In this document: positions 11,179 to 21,049 of the stretch, in pieces
Position numbering within the stretch: the stretch's first letter is position 1
Layout of the letters: the number at the start of each line of letters is the position of its first letter
Origin: Geosiphon pyriformis
Lineage: Eukaryota; Glomeromycota; Glomeromycetes; Archaeosporales; Geosiphonaceae
Direction of reading: 5' to 3'
DNA length: 64,000 nucleotides
NCBI GenBank assembly: GCA_016748015.1
Contig: JAAOMT010000571.1
Coordinates: 1,119,095 to 1,183,094 of the forward strand
Program-made: the position numbers and the translations under genes
Notes under the pieces: generated by a model
What the model saw: only the letters and a program-made list of their open reading frames with translations
Told to the model about the DNA's origin: nothing
Database searches by the model: none

Positions 11179-11762
11179 TGTTACCAGAGGTTTTTGGTCT
11201 CTTTTCTTGAATGTTGTTAATGTCTGTTTGTTGTGAATTCACATTTCCAGGAAGTAGTTGGACCTCCAGTAACTGAATTTATCTTCAAATTATCTCCTAT
11301 AATTTGAACTTGCTGGGCTTATGAGTGGAATGGCCAATTCTGTGCCAGTTGCTTTATGTAGTTACGTTGTAGTAAACATCAACTCTTTTCCAGGAATTGC
11401 TCATCTGGAAGCTCACTAAAAATGTGTAGTTACTTTGCTGTGAAAGTCAACTCTTCTACAGAAATCTCGTCTGTAGGCTACCCTAATGATTGTAATAAGA
11501 AAATAAAATAAAAATAAAAAAAATGTAAAAAAAATAGGATTTTATCAAGAGAAACGTTTTTCTATCCAGGCCTGGAGTTACTAACAGTTTACTGAAATTA
11601 GTAGCTAATTAATTTCAAAATATTAGTTGGGTTTTGAGGATTTTCCAAGTGCAATAATTAAAGAATTTGGTTTTTTGAATTATTTGATATTTATTTCTTT
11701 TTGTGTGTGTAAGAATGGTTTTAAGTAAAGTAAGATACATTTTCTTAAAGAGAAATGCTCTT

Positions 11763-11770
11763 CTTTTATA
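11763..11770 (-). promoter_or_regulatory. T2 LTR TATA box
   Basis: The minus strand reads TATAAAAGAAGAGC, about 380 bp into the LTR and just downstream of the U3 tandem repeats. The same sequence is found in the other LTR near 20,657-20,664. Confidence 0.55.
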
Positions 11771-11816
11771 CAACTTGTTGTAACACTATTCTATAAACTT
11801 GAACTTTGCTATTTTC

Positions 11817-11945
11817 TACAATTTCGCTGAACTAAAGATACATTTCGGCAAACTACAAGTTATTTCTACAAACTATTAGATATTTCGGTAAACTATCAAT
11901 TATTTCGGCAAATTTCTACAAATTTTGGCAAACTTTTGAATGTTA
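11817..11945 (-). repeat. U3 tandem repeats of T2 LTR (20-22 bp period)
   Basis: Core TTTGCCGAAAT (variants TTTACCGAAAT, TTTGTAGAAAT) recurs about six times on the minus strand with 20-22 bp spacing, immediately upstream of the TATA box. Confidence 0.7.
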
Positions 11946-12150
11946 CATAGTTCGGGGTATTGCATGATTGATCATTGCAATTAGATTACATTTGTGTTGT
12001 ATACAAATTGGGTTATTAATTTAAATGATAATTTCAGACATTTTGCTAATGTAATAAGTGATAATTTGAAATGATAATATATGCTAATTAATAATAGGAT
12101 TTATAAGATAATTTTATGCTAAATAATATCTCTAATTTTGTCTGGTAACA

Positions 12151-12165
12151 TAACCTCCTCCTCAA
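12151..12165 (-). promoter_or_regulatory. T2 polypurine tract
   Basis: The minus strand reads TTGAGGAGGAGGTTA directly before the 3' LTR start TGTTAC. This is the expected primer for plus-strand DNA synthesis. Confidence 0.8.
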
Positions 12166-12169
12166 GACT

Positions 12170-12840
12170 GAGTTCCGTTGAAGTCCAAGTACTGTCTGTA
12201 ATTTCCAGATAGTAATTCAAAATTATTGAAGAAATTTGATCTGAAAATTGTTGAAATTTCAGTTCTGTGAGCTTTCCAATATATTGAATCTTCAAAGGTC
12301 ATAAAATTGGGTTTTGTAGGACATTTTCACAGGTGTGGAATAGATCATAAAGTCTAAGAGCAGCTCTGAGCTTGTAGCGACTGTTTGTTGGTCCAGCTGT
12401 TGTCTTGAATTCATTGTGGAGTTGTTTCTAAATAGCTTCTTTTGTGAGGTTTGCTGTTGTAAGTTCCAGTTTCTATTCATAGAGTGTTTTTTCAATGTGG
12501 AAATATCTATAGATTGGAGAATATTCAGTGTTTTCCTCATTGAGACACAGTTGAAATTTTTGTTGAATTGTAGCATTTGGTGGAATACTAATCGGAATGA
12601 GCATTAAGTTTTCTCTTAAAGCAAGCTTTAAAAGTTCTGGCAGGTAAATTCCAGAATAACTTCTTGTGTTCTTCTTATATGGGTGATATTTTCATGAATT
12701 TGGGGCTAAATTTGTAACTACTTCTGTTTGGGTATAATTAATGTGGTTTTCAGTAACAGTAATGGATAATTCGGGTATTGTTTTTAAAGCTAACATTAGT
12801 TTTTGGGATAATTGTTGAATGTTTTGAGGAATAGTCATTA
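12170..12840 (-). pseudogene. T2 ORF3, conserved protein of unknown function
   Basis: Starts ATG at 12,840 (MTIPQNIQQLSQ) and runs about 220 codons to the polypurine tract in the same frame as pol, with four nonsense codons (two TGA, two TAG). The T1 element has a counterpart at 43,988-44,561; matching segments include QNIQQL/DNIHLL, SITVTEN/EITINQQ, and near the end IGKLTELKFQQF versus LGKITNAQFEEL followed by QIxxxIL. No signal peptide or membrane segment is seen, so it is not envelope-like. The predicted protein is soluble and helical. Function unknown. Confidence 0.65.
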
Positions 12841-12962
12841 TAAGAGATTTGAAATAAAAGAAAATTATTTTTGGTGTATGGGTTTTTATGTTATATATAT
12901 ATATTTTTTTTTTTGTTTTTGGTGAAATTGTTTCTAAATTATAAGGGAATAACTAGTAAAAT

Positions 12963-14340
12963 TAAATTAAGTGTTTAGGTTGGAAGGTTGTTCAATGACA
13001 ACTATTGGTTTTAAGTTTCAGGGAATATCTTCGGGATTAACTAAAGGGGAATGTATACCAATTTGTGGAATTAATAGTTCAGGATTGTTTCTGAAATGAT
13101 AGTGTTTCAAATGATCTCCATGTGCAACTTTTGCTAGGATTTTGTCATCAAGTCTTAGCTTGTATGATCCGTTGCCTAGGACTTCATGGATAAAAAATGG
13201 TCCATCCCATTTATTTTCAAATTTTCCACTCCATTGTTTTTCAGCTTTAGTTCTGTGTAAGAGAACTTTGTTTCCGATTTTAAATTCATTGGTGACTGGA
13301 GGCAATTTGTCATCATGCCATTTTTTTTGTTGAGCTTGAGAGTGTTCAATATGGGTGGCTGCTATTCGTTGTTTTTTTTCCAATGTGCTAAGCAAAGTGT
13401 AGGCTCTTCGCTGAAGCATTTCTTGGAAATTGTTTTCATCGATTGGTTGTGCTGAGTATGTTTCCACTGTGAAACTAATTGGTAATGTTGCTGTTCTTCT
13501 GTAAGTTAAATCAAATGGTGTGTGTTTTGTGGTATTTTGTTTTAGTGTTCTGTATGCTAGCAACACTGATGGAATAAAGATATCCCACTCTTGCTCAAAA
13601 TCGGTTGAGACTTTGGCTAATGACTCACACAATGTTCTATTAAAACATTCCATAAGTCTGTTTGTTTGTGGATGGTAGAACGAAGACAGAGGTCTTTTGA
13701 CATTGAATTGCTCGCAAATTTCTTGTATCAGATTGTTCACAAAGTGTGTCCCCTGATCGGATAAAAGTTCAATTAGACATCTGTGTCTACAAATGATGTC
13801 TTTGTAGATGAAATTTGCTACTGATTTCACATCTGCTCGTTGAATGGCTCTGGCTTTGGGCCATTTAGTAAGATAGTCTACAGCTACTGCAATATAATGG
13901 TTTCCTTGAGTGGTGATAGATAGTGATCCGACTAAATTGATACCAATTCAGTCAAAGGGTTGTCCAACTTTGATTGGATTTAATGGTTCAGTAGGATATG
14001 TTTCTCCTCTTCTTTGACAACTATCATAAGATTCGACATATTTGTGAATGTCTTTTTTCATTCGAAGCCAAAAGTAGTATTCTAGTGTTTTTTGGGTAGT
14101 GCTATCTTTTCCAAAGTGTGCTGATGAAGGATCTGAGTGCATGTTGTATAATATGGTCTCTTTTTCCTGTTCTTGTATTAATCTGAGTGGTTTGTTTGGG
14201 TTTTTGAAATTTCGATGATAAATAATGTTGTTGTGTAGAAAATATTGTTTGGCTTGTTGTTGTAGTCAATGTTTTTCATCTGGAGACCAATCTGTTGGGA
14301 TTGTTAATGTTTCCAAATATTGTTTGAGATTGTTGTAGTT
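12963..14340 (-). pseudogene. T2 integrase
   Basis: N-terminal zinc domain around 14,142-14,000 (H...AHFGKD..., ending YDSCQRR, with one Cys replaced by Tyr/Ser context), then the DDE core: PFD*IGINLVGS with the first Asp changed to Asn, LLSDQGTHFVNN (second Asp) and MECFNRTL (Glu). The C-terminal barrel reads KWDGPFFIHEVLGNGSYKL. Inserts the cDNA into the genome. Open 13,018-13,830 and 13,948-14,142, separated by stops; a TGA at 13,951 replaces a codon that in T1 is His. No chromodomain is visible after the barrel. Confidence 0.85.
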
Positions 14341-14379
14341 TTCTGAATTCATTGTTTGTTGGCTCTTTTGGTTGGTTAA

Positions 14380-14868
14380 GTTGAGTGTTGGTTTTTGTGT
14401 TTTCTAATCTTGTCTCATTCTAAAGAAACAGTTAACATTGGTGTGGAGTTTTTCTAGTTTGTGATGTACTATGTATCGATAGTTTGCTAGAAATCCTGTC
14501 CATCAAATTTGTTTTGCATTCAGCTGAGTATTTTTGTTCTGAAGCCATTAGAGTCTAATATTATCAATGATAATATCGAATTTTTTAGGTCTAAGATAAA
14601 AGTTGAAGTGGTGTAGGATCCAAATTACAGCTGCTGTTTTTAGTTCTGTGGCAGGGTAGTTTTTTTCAGCTGGTTTTAATATTCTGCTAGCATAAGCAAT
14701 TACTTGCTTATTTCTGTTGTCATCTAGTTGTGATAAGATGGCACCAAAGGCAGTATATGAAGCATCTATAGCTAGTCAAAATTGGTTGCTGAAATCTGAG
14801 TAGGCGAGAATTGGAGCTGTTATCAGTTTTTTCTTGAGAATTCCAAAAGCTTTTTGGTGTTTGGTAGT
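14380..14868 (-). pseudogene. T2 RNase H
   Basis: Follows the RT in frame. Recognisable are the start AYSDFSNQFWLAIDASY, AYASRILKPAEKNY, and KTAAVIWILHHFNFYL. Typical Ty3 RNase H length of about 130 residues plus the connection. Removes RNA from the hybrid during reverse transcription. Interrupted by TGA codons near 14,515 and 14,545, where Trp or Arg is expected. Confidence 0.7.
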
Positions 14869-15831
14869 CTATTTGTATTCAACGTTTTTGGTGGTGAGCT
14901 GGTTGAGGGGTTTTGCAATTTCCGAGAATTCTTTAATAAACTTCCGATAGTAGAATGCTAATCCTATGAATCCTCTTAGTTCTGTAGTGTTTCGAGGAGT
15001 TTTGAAGTTTTTGACAATGCTGATTTTTCCAGGGTCTGGTTTGATTCTATTTTTACTAACAATATGCCCAAGAAAGGCCAAGCTTGTTTTTCCAAAGTAG
15101 CATTTTTTGATGTTAAGTTTTAGTCCTGCTTTTCGTAATCATTGAAAAACTTCTTGCAGATGTTTTAAGTGTAATTTGAATGATGAAGAATAAACATCAG
15201 TATCATCAAGATAAACGACTACTGACTTCCAAAGAAGTCCTTGGTACACAACATCCATTAATCTTTGAAACGTTGCTGGTGCATTGCATAATCCAAAAGG
15301 CATTACATTGAACTCATAATTTCTGTCTTGGATGGTGAATGCTGTCTTAGGACAATCTTTGGGATCCATAGCAACTTGCCAGTAACCACTTTCTAAATCT
15401 AGTGTTAAAAAGTAATTGGATTTTCCAAGGGCATCTAACATGTCATCAATCCAGGGAAGGGGGTAGGCATCTCCAATTGTAATATTGTTGAGTTGTCGAT
15501 AGTCAACACAAAATCGGATCTTTCTATTTTTTTTTTTAACTAGCACTACAGGTGAAGCCCAAGGACTCATGGAGGGTTGGATGAGCCCATTGTTAAGCAT
15601 TTATTGTACTTCTTCTCAAATAAATTGGTGGCTTTCTGGAGCAACTCGATATGCTTGTTGTCTTCTGGGTTTGGCATCTCCTGTATAAATTTGGTGTTGG
15701 ACCAAATTGGTTCTTCCTAAGTCATTGTTGTTTTCAGCGAAGATATTGGCAAATTCTGCAATTAGCTCTTTGAGCTGAGTCTGTTGTTGTAGTTCAAGTT
15801 GTTTTATGTTGATTCGAAATAGTTTTTCCAT
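14869..15831 (-). pseudogene. T2 reverse transcriptase
   Basis: In-frame stretches 15,616-15,831, 15,139-15,600 and 14,869-15,081. Visible are QAYRVAPESH, GLIQPSMSPWASPVVLV, FCVDYRQLNNIT, LDLESGYWQV, MPFGLCNAPATFQRLM and the catalytic VVVYLDDTD (YLDD at 15,202-15,213), then FLGHIVSKN. All catalytic Asp residues are present. Breaks are nonsense codons: TGA and TAA near 15,601-15,616 and TGA near 15,138. These are positions where T1 or related elements have Arg, Lys or Trp. Confidence 0.9.
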
Positions 15832-16242
15832 AACAACATGGTAGTTTTTGGAGCTGGAGTTTGGATTGATTTTTGGTAGTGAATATCCAATAATTTCAGA
15901 GAAATCGGGAACTGTTTGGGGTAATTCTTGTTGAAATATATTACTGTGAATAACTCCAATTTCTAAATTATTTAATAAAATTATGGGATAATTATTGGGG
16001 TTGTAAAAAGTAACTCAGACTTTCTTTGTTCCTTCTGAAATATAAATGTTTGGAATCAAAATATTATGTTCCAAGCAGACTTGTTCATTGGACTCAAAAA
16101 TTTGTTGTGTGGTTGCTGGCTTTGGGCAGGTGTAGATTTCCGGATGTTCTCCAAAGGGTGAGATGGTAATTGGTTATGAAAGTCTGAGAATCTGGTGGAA
16201 TTTGTTCTGTGTATTAAGAGCTATATTAACTGGAACTGTAAA
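15832..16242 (-). pseudogene. T2 beta-rich segment between dUTPase and RT
   Basis: In frame with pol. Contains FYNPNNYPIILLNNLEIGVI, similar in layout to T1 40,870-40,960 (YNNTGNVINIPEGTTIGYL). In other Ty3 polyproteins a comparable strand-rich stretch precedes RT. No catalytic motif is seen. Three nonsense codons (TGA, TAA, TGA). Confidence 0.5.
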
Positions 16243-17190
16243 TCATCCAGTTGAACCAAAACCTTGGGTTCCTCTATCACTTTTTTCTAATTGTTCTCTT
16301 TGATTGACTAGTTGCAAACTCGAAATGTTGATTAGGGGTAGGTAAATAGCTTGGGCAATTTTTTCAGCATGTTTGATCTTGAATGGTTTGTTAATTTCAT
16401 TTTGAAGCATCACTGTAATGTCTCCAGTATATCCAGCATTGATTATTCTTCCTCTGACATTGATTCCTTTGCTTGCCAAAGAGGACTGGAAGATGATTTG
16501 AACTATTGCTCCTAGCAAGATTTCAAGTGCAATTTTGAGGTTGATTTTTGTGAGAGATTTGGGTTTGAGAACAAGAGTATCCTTGCCTGGATATCTTAGG
16601 TCATATCCAGCATCAATTTCATGTGCTTTTTCAGGTTTTATTCCTTGTCTGTTGTTGTTGAAGTATTTAAGTTGTAAGGCAGGCTGATTTTTGATAAGAT
16701 AGATGAGTGTTGTTTCAATTTCTTCCATTGCTTCAGGTTCTTCAAATTCAATTTCATTCTCATTATTTTCACTGGACAAGAGGATACTAAGAGCATAGCA
16801 TTCAGAACACCACTGTTCATCACAAGGCATAATGTATTCTTCACATAGCCTAATGTTTATTTGCTCTAATCATTGAATTTGAGCTTCTTGGGTTGGGTAG
16901 ATGTGACTTGCAATTTGGTGGTAGACTTCTACTTCGTCTTTGTAATCGAATCCAGCTAATTCTATGATGTATTTAATGTATTCTGCTTCCTTCATTTGAT
17001 GAACATCTTCTTTGGTAGCTTCATTAATTAATGCCATTGCTAGGTCAAAAATCATCTCAGCATCATGGGGATAGTGATAAAGTTTATTGAGAGCACTGTT
17101 GTATGCCGCATTAAAGAGTGTTCCTCTTTTTACTTTTTTTGAAATTGATAAAGCATATTGGCAGGTCTGATCATAGACTCCTTCTCTCAT
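16243..17190 (-). pseudogene. T2 dUTPase domain with N-terminal extension
   Basis: All five trimeric dUTPase motifs are readable: AGYDLRY, SSLASKG, IINAGYTGDITV, KIAQAI and RGTQGFGSTG. dUTPase hydrolyses dUTP and limits uracil in cDNA. Motif 3 normally has Asp in IIDAGY; here it is Asn, which should abolish catalysis in this copy. The N-terminal part (16,870-17,190) is helical with no recognised domain; a TGA near 16,867 replaces an expected Trp. It lies between the protease/zinc region and RT, in the same frame. Host-gene capture is one origin; a shared ancestor of T1 and T2 had it. Confidence 0.88.
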
Positions 17191-17202
17191 GGCTACATCA
17201 AT

Positions 17203-18201
17203 CTAATTGCATTCTTCCAGTAGCATATTTCCACAAGTCAAACAAGCAGTGTTGTCCCATTTTCCGCTCCTTTTTATTAGATGGCCCCATTGTTCTCTGT
17301 GGCAAGTCTTGCAGTAATAACAAGTATGATTTTCATATTTTTCTTCAAGTGAAATGCAGGCTCCCATTGATGATAGTTTCTTGTGGCAGTTCTTACATTT
17401 AAGGGGAATATAGGGGCATTGTTTCCTTGGTTTGGGTTTTGAGTAAAGGATATTCCATCTAGAGGTTTCAGATTCAGAGTGTAAGGTAAAATGTTCTTGT
17501 TTTGTTTCATCAGCCCAGTTGGACATTGATCCAAGAGCCATGAATGTTTCAATGAGGGGTTTTTCCTCTTCCAGTTCAAATTCAAAAGCTGGGGCTTTTT
17601 CAAAGCATTTGTTGAATGTACTACAAGTGGCAGGTACCCAGGCATGTTGTCCTTGGTAGGAGATTGTTAACTCTTGTGTTTCCCAATTCAGATTAGCATT
17701 GGCTTTTTGAAGCCAATCATTTCCAATGAGAGCTTGGTACTGGGGTGTGTTCATTACAAGAACTTTGACTGGAATGGTGATTCCATCAAGAGTGAACGGA
17801 AAATTGTCAATTTCTCCTACTGGGGTCTTTTTCATGCCATCGGCAGTGACGATTACTGTTTGAGCTGGTCGGTCGACATTTCTCTTCAACTGTTGCATTA
17901 ACTGGTAGGTGATAATGCTTCCAGCAGATCCACTGTTTAAGATCAAGCAAATTGTCTTTTTTTTGACTTCTGCTTCAGTGTATATAGCCATGATTGCTTT
18001 TTGTTCATTGGTGGCTGCATTGCTAAGCAGGAATGGTGACTCATTTATTTTGAACTTAAAAGGGAATATATCTGAAAGGTTAGCATTTTCAGCAATTCTG
18101 GCTGGTGGGATTGTGGTGGGAGTATAGGAAGGGTTTTGTTGTTGTGCTGTAGCTCTACCTTCCAAGGGTGCAGTATGGTAAAAATTCTGTTCTTCTGGCA
18201 T
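17203..18201 (-). pseudogene. T2 protease and cysteine-rich zinc domain
   Basis: A 332-codon stretch. The protease part has LILNSGSAGSIIT (active site normally DSG, here NSG), TPVGEI, VKVLV and YQALIGNDWL. After an acidic linker, a compact cysteine-rich domain follows with CKNC, CYYCKTC and WDNTACLTCG, the pattern of a zinc ribbon or treble clef. The same domain follows the protease in T1 (39,360-39,609). The protease matures the polyprotein; the role of the zinc domain is unknown. Ends in TAG after ECN; T1 also stops (TAA) at this point. Confidence 0.8.
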
Positions 18202-18504
18202 TGTTAAATAATTGGGTTGAGTGTAGTAGTGGTTGAGTCTTGGTTGAATAGAATTTCAGGAAATTAATTGGTTGTTCGAACTGATTTTATTGTTGTTTAC
18301 TTGGTACCGGTTTTGTGGTGTGAATTGATTTTGTGTAATCAGTCTTCAAGCAGGTACTTAATAATGTTGTGTGGGTGGTTGTTGGTATTGCTATTGGATT
18401 GGCTGTGAGACAGACTAATAATAGTTATTTTGGTATTGGAGTCTTGGTGGATAGTAAACTAGTGATAGTAGTTAATAATAAAATTGCTATGGTGGAGGGT
18501 AACG
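18202..18504 (-). pseudogene. T2 Gag-protease linker
   Basis: Same frame as the flanking modules but with many nonsense codons; Pro/Gln/Tyr/Asn-rich, low complexity. Corresponds to the Tyr/Gln/Pro repeat region of T1 at 38,100-38,300. No domain recognised. Confidence 0.5.
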
Positions 18505-19482
18505 TTAATTACTCCTATTTTGTTGGTCTTGTTGTAGCTTTCTGCAATCTCTTTTCCAGTGGCCAGAGATTCCACAGTAATGGCAATTCTGAGGCTGGTT
18601 ATTGGAAAGTGGTGCAAAGTTATTTTGATTTCGTCTTTGGGGTGGTTGATATCTTTGGGGTTGCTGTTGTTGTTGATTGGTAAAATAGTTTTCAACCTTC
18701 TTTGTGAGTTGGTCAATTTTTTCTTCAGCTGCTGAGCTGGTTTTTCCAATTGCCAAATTTACAAGTTTTGTGTGATTGGCCTTTTCCATGGCCATTTCAT
18801 ATCTTTTCGCATGCTGTATAGCAGAGTTTAAATCTTCTGGCACATGTGGGCGAACTTTTTTAATTAGTTTATCTTTTAGATCAGCAATAAATTGATCCAA
18901 GATTTGAGCATCGGAATAATAATCATTTGTTTCAAGTTGGCGAATTTGTCTGAGAAGTTTGTTGAATTTCCTGATATAAGTCATAACAGATTTGAAGGGT
19001 TCTTGTTTGATATTTCGAAAACGATTGCAAAGGGTGATGGAGGTATTATTGTCAGTGAACTGTTCAAGAAAGGCTGCTTTGAAAGCATTCCAATCATTGA
19101 ATGGAGCAGCCAAGTTTTCAAACCATTCTCCTGCTGTTTCTTTGAGAAAGTAGGGAATTGTTCTTAACATTCTAGCAGCATTCCATCCATTTGCATCTCC
19201 AGCTTTAGTAACTTGGTCGAGCCATTCTTGGGGACTGGTCTCAATGTCTTCTCCATTAAATTCAGGGATTTTTGCAATGTATGTTGTCATTTTATTTTCT
19301 TTGTTTTCACTGTTTATTGATTCTTCTTCAGATATTTCAGGTTCGTTTTTTTCGTTCGCTGCTGTCTCAAAATGTTTACTTTGATTTTCAGCTAGAAAGT
19401 CAAGGAGATTGGAACTAGTTTAAAAGGGTTTTTGTTGTCTAGTGAGACTTCTGAGTGATGTAAAATCTTTTGGTCTTGTAAA
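18505..19482 (-). pseudogene. T2 Gag capsid core and zinc knuckle
   Basis: The 261-codon stretch from MTTYIAKI (19,290) holds a retrotransposon Gag core: SPQEWLDQ, NGWN, YFLKETAGEWFENL, FKAAFLEQF, then a Gln-rich linker and the knuckle CHYCGISGHWKRDC (CX2CX4HX4C, about 18,555-18,600). It forms the particle and binds RNA. Upstream to 19,482 the frame continues through an acidic segment with two stops (TGA, TAA). The methionine used by the open stretch is likely internal, because the N-module is in the same frame. Confidence 0.85.
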
Positions 19483-20067
19483 TCAATTCAAGGGTGAATT
19501 AGGTGTTTGTGTTTGTACAAGTGAAGCTGGAAAAGATGTAATAGTAAGTGGAAGTTTTGAACTGGTTCCTTGTTCAGAGGTTTGTAAATGTTTGGCAGTT
19601 GTTTTTGGTAGTGTTGGAGTATTTGGGATGGTTTTTGAGTATTGCTTTAATTTGTTTTTGCCTTTGTTGCTTGTTTCTGTTTCTGATTCAAAATTAATAG
19701 AATATTGAGACTGCACTGGATATGTTTCTTCACAGTATTTGATAATGTTAAAATTAAGTTCGTAAAAGTAAGTGGCAAGTGTTTTGCTGTTAAGGTCTTC
19801 AGTTCCCAACTGTGAATAGTGTGCTAAATTATTGTAAAAGTTGCTTCTAACTTCTAAGATATTGTAATTTCCAAAAAGATAATTGTTGATGCGGTTTTCA
19901 ATGTATTGGTATACTGATTTCTTGACAACTTCAATTCCATCTGAAATGTTAAATCTTTGCTTGCAGTGGGTGTAAATTGATTGGTAATACTCTAGAGTTG
20001 TTGCATCTGGTGTGGTCACCACTTTAAATTTTGTTGTTGCTGTGTTATTTCCGTGAAAGAGCACCAA
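19483..20067 (-). pseudogene. T2 Gag N-terminal module
   Basis: A 195-codon stretch beginning at the primer site. It shares TLEYYQ, VVKKSVYQYIEN and NNYLFGNYNI with 4175-4615 and occupies the position of 36,298-36,792 in T1. No known domain; helical, then Ser/Thr/Pro-rich. There is no ATG near the beginning (the first codon is TTG), so initiation may be non-AUG or upstream in a spliced leader. It is in frame with the Gag core through one TGA and one TAA. Confidence 0.65.
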
Positions 20068-20068
20068 A
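20052..20068 (-). promoter_or_regulatory. T2 primer-binding site
   Basis: The minus strand reads TTTGGTGCTCTTTCACG directly after the 5' LTR. The first ten bases TTTGGTGCTC are identical to those of T1. tRNA not identified. Confidence 0.6.
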
Positions 20069-21049
20069 TGTTACCAGAGGTTTTTGGTCTCTTTTTTTGA
20101 ATGTTGTTAATGTCTGTTTATTGTGAATTCACATTTCCAGGAAGTAGTTGGACCTCCAGTAACTGAATTTATCTTCAAATTATCTCCTATAATTTGAACT
20201 TGCTGGGCTTATGAGTGGAATGACCAATTCTGTGCCAGTTGCTTTATGTAGTTACGTTGTAGTAAATGTCAACTCTTTTCCAAGAATTGCTTGTCTGGAA
20301 GCTCACTAAAAATGTGTAGTTACTTTGCTGTGAAAGTCAACTTTTCTACAAAAATCTTGTCTGTAGGCTACCCTAATGATTGTAATAAGAAAATAAAAGA
20401 AAAATAAAAGAAATGTAAAAGAAATAGGATTTTATCAAGGGAAACGTTTTTCTATTCAGGCCTGGAGTCACTAACAGTTTACTGAAATTGGTAGCTAATC
20501 AATTTCAAAATGTTAGTTGGGTTTTGGGGATTTTCCAAGTGCAATAATTAAAGAATTTGGTTTTTTAAATTATTTGATATTTATTTCTTTTTGTGTGTGT
20601 AGGAATGGTTCTAAGTGATAAATCTAAAGTAAGATACATTTTCTCAAAGAGAGATGCTCTTCTTTTATACAACTTGTCATAACACTATTCTATGAACTTG
20701 AACTTTGCTATTTTCTATAATTTTGCTAAACTAAAAATACATTTCGGCAAACTACAAGTTATTTTTACAAACTATTAGATATTTTGGTGAACTATCAATT
20801 ATTTCGGTGAATTTCTACAAATTTCGGCAAACTTTTGAATGTTACATAGTTTGGGGTATTGCATGATTGATCATTGCAATTAGGTTACATTTGTGTTGTG
20901 TACAAATTGGGTTATTAATTTAAATAATAATTTCGGACATTTTGTTAATGTAATAAGTGATAATTTGAAATGATAATATATGCTAATTAATAATAGGATT
21001 TATAAGATAATTTTATGCTAAATAATATCTCTAATTTCATCTGGTAACA
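20069..21049 (-). repeat. T2 5' LTR, 981 bp
   Basis: The partner of 11,179-12,150. In the first 310 bp compared by eye I count about eleven substitutions, all transitions. Right flank TTGT (21,050-21,053) repeats the left flank. Confidence 0.95.

Larger units (their letters stand above)
11179..12150 (-). repeat. T2 3' LTR, 972 bp
   Basis: Starts TGTTACCAGA at 12,150 and ends TCTGGTAACA at 11,179 on the minus strand, so the ends are a 10-bp inverted repeat. It is near-identical to 20,069-21,049. Confidence 0.95.
11179..21049 (-). mobile_element. T2: full-length Ty3-type retrotransposon carrying dUTPase and ORF3
   Basis: Complete 9.87-kb element on the minus strand: LTRs 20,069-21,049 and 11,179-12,150, primer site, Gag, protease, zinc domain, dUTPase, RT, RNase H, integrase, ORF3, polypurine tract. 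Integrase after RT makes it Ty3/Metaviridae-like; no chromodomain is seen. It is flanked by a 4-bp duplication TTGT (11,175-11,178 and 21,050-21,053). Removing element plus one TTGT restores continuous LINE1 sequence. The coding region from 20,067 to about 12,170 keeps one frame; damage is by nonsense codons only. Confidence 0.92.

Noticed and set aside
12170-12840. Envelope gene after integrase
   Set aside because: No signal peptide, transmembrane segment or cleavage site; the sequence is polar and helical.
13018-13300. Chromodomain at the integrase C-terminus
   Set aside because: The sequence after the GPFFIHEV barrel is too short and lacks the aromatic residues of a chromodomain.
16243-17190. 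Endogenous retrovirus or lentivirus-like provirus because of the dUTPase
   Set aside because: No envelope gene. Gag, RT and integrase are Ty3-like, and the genome context is fungal.
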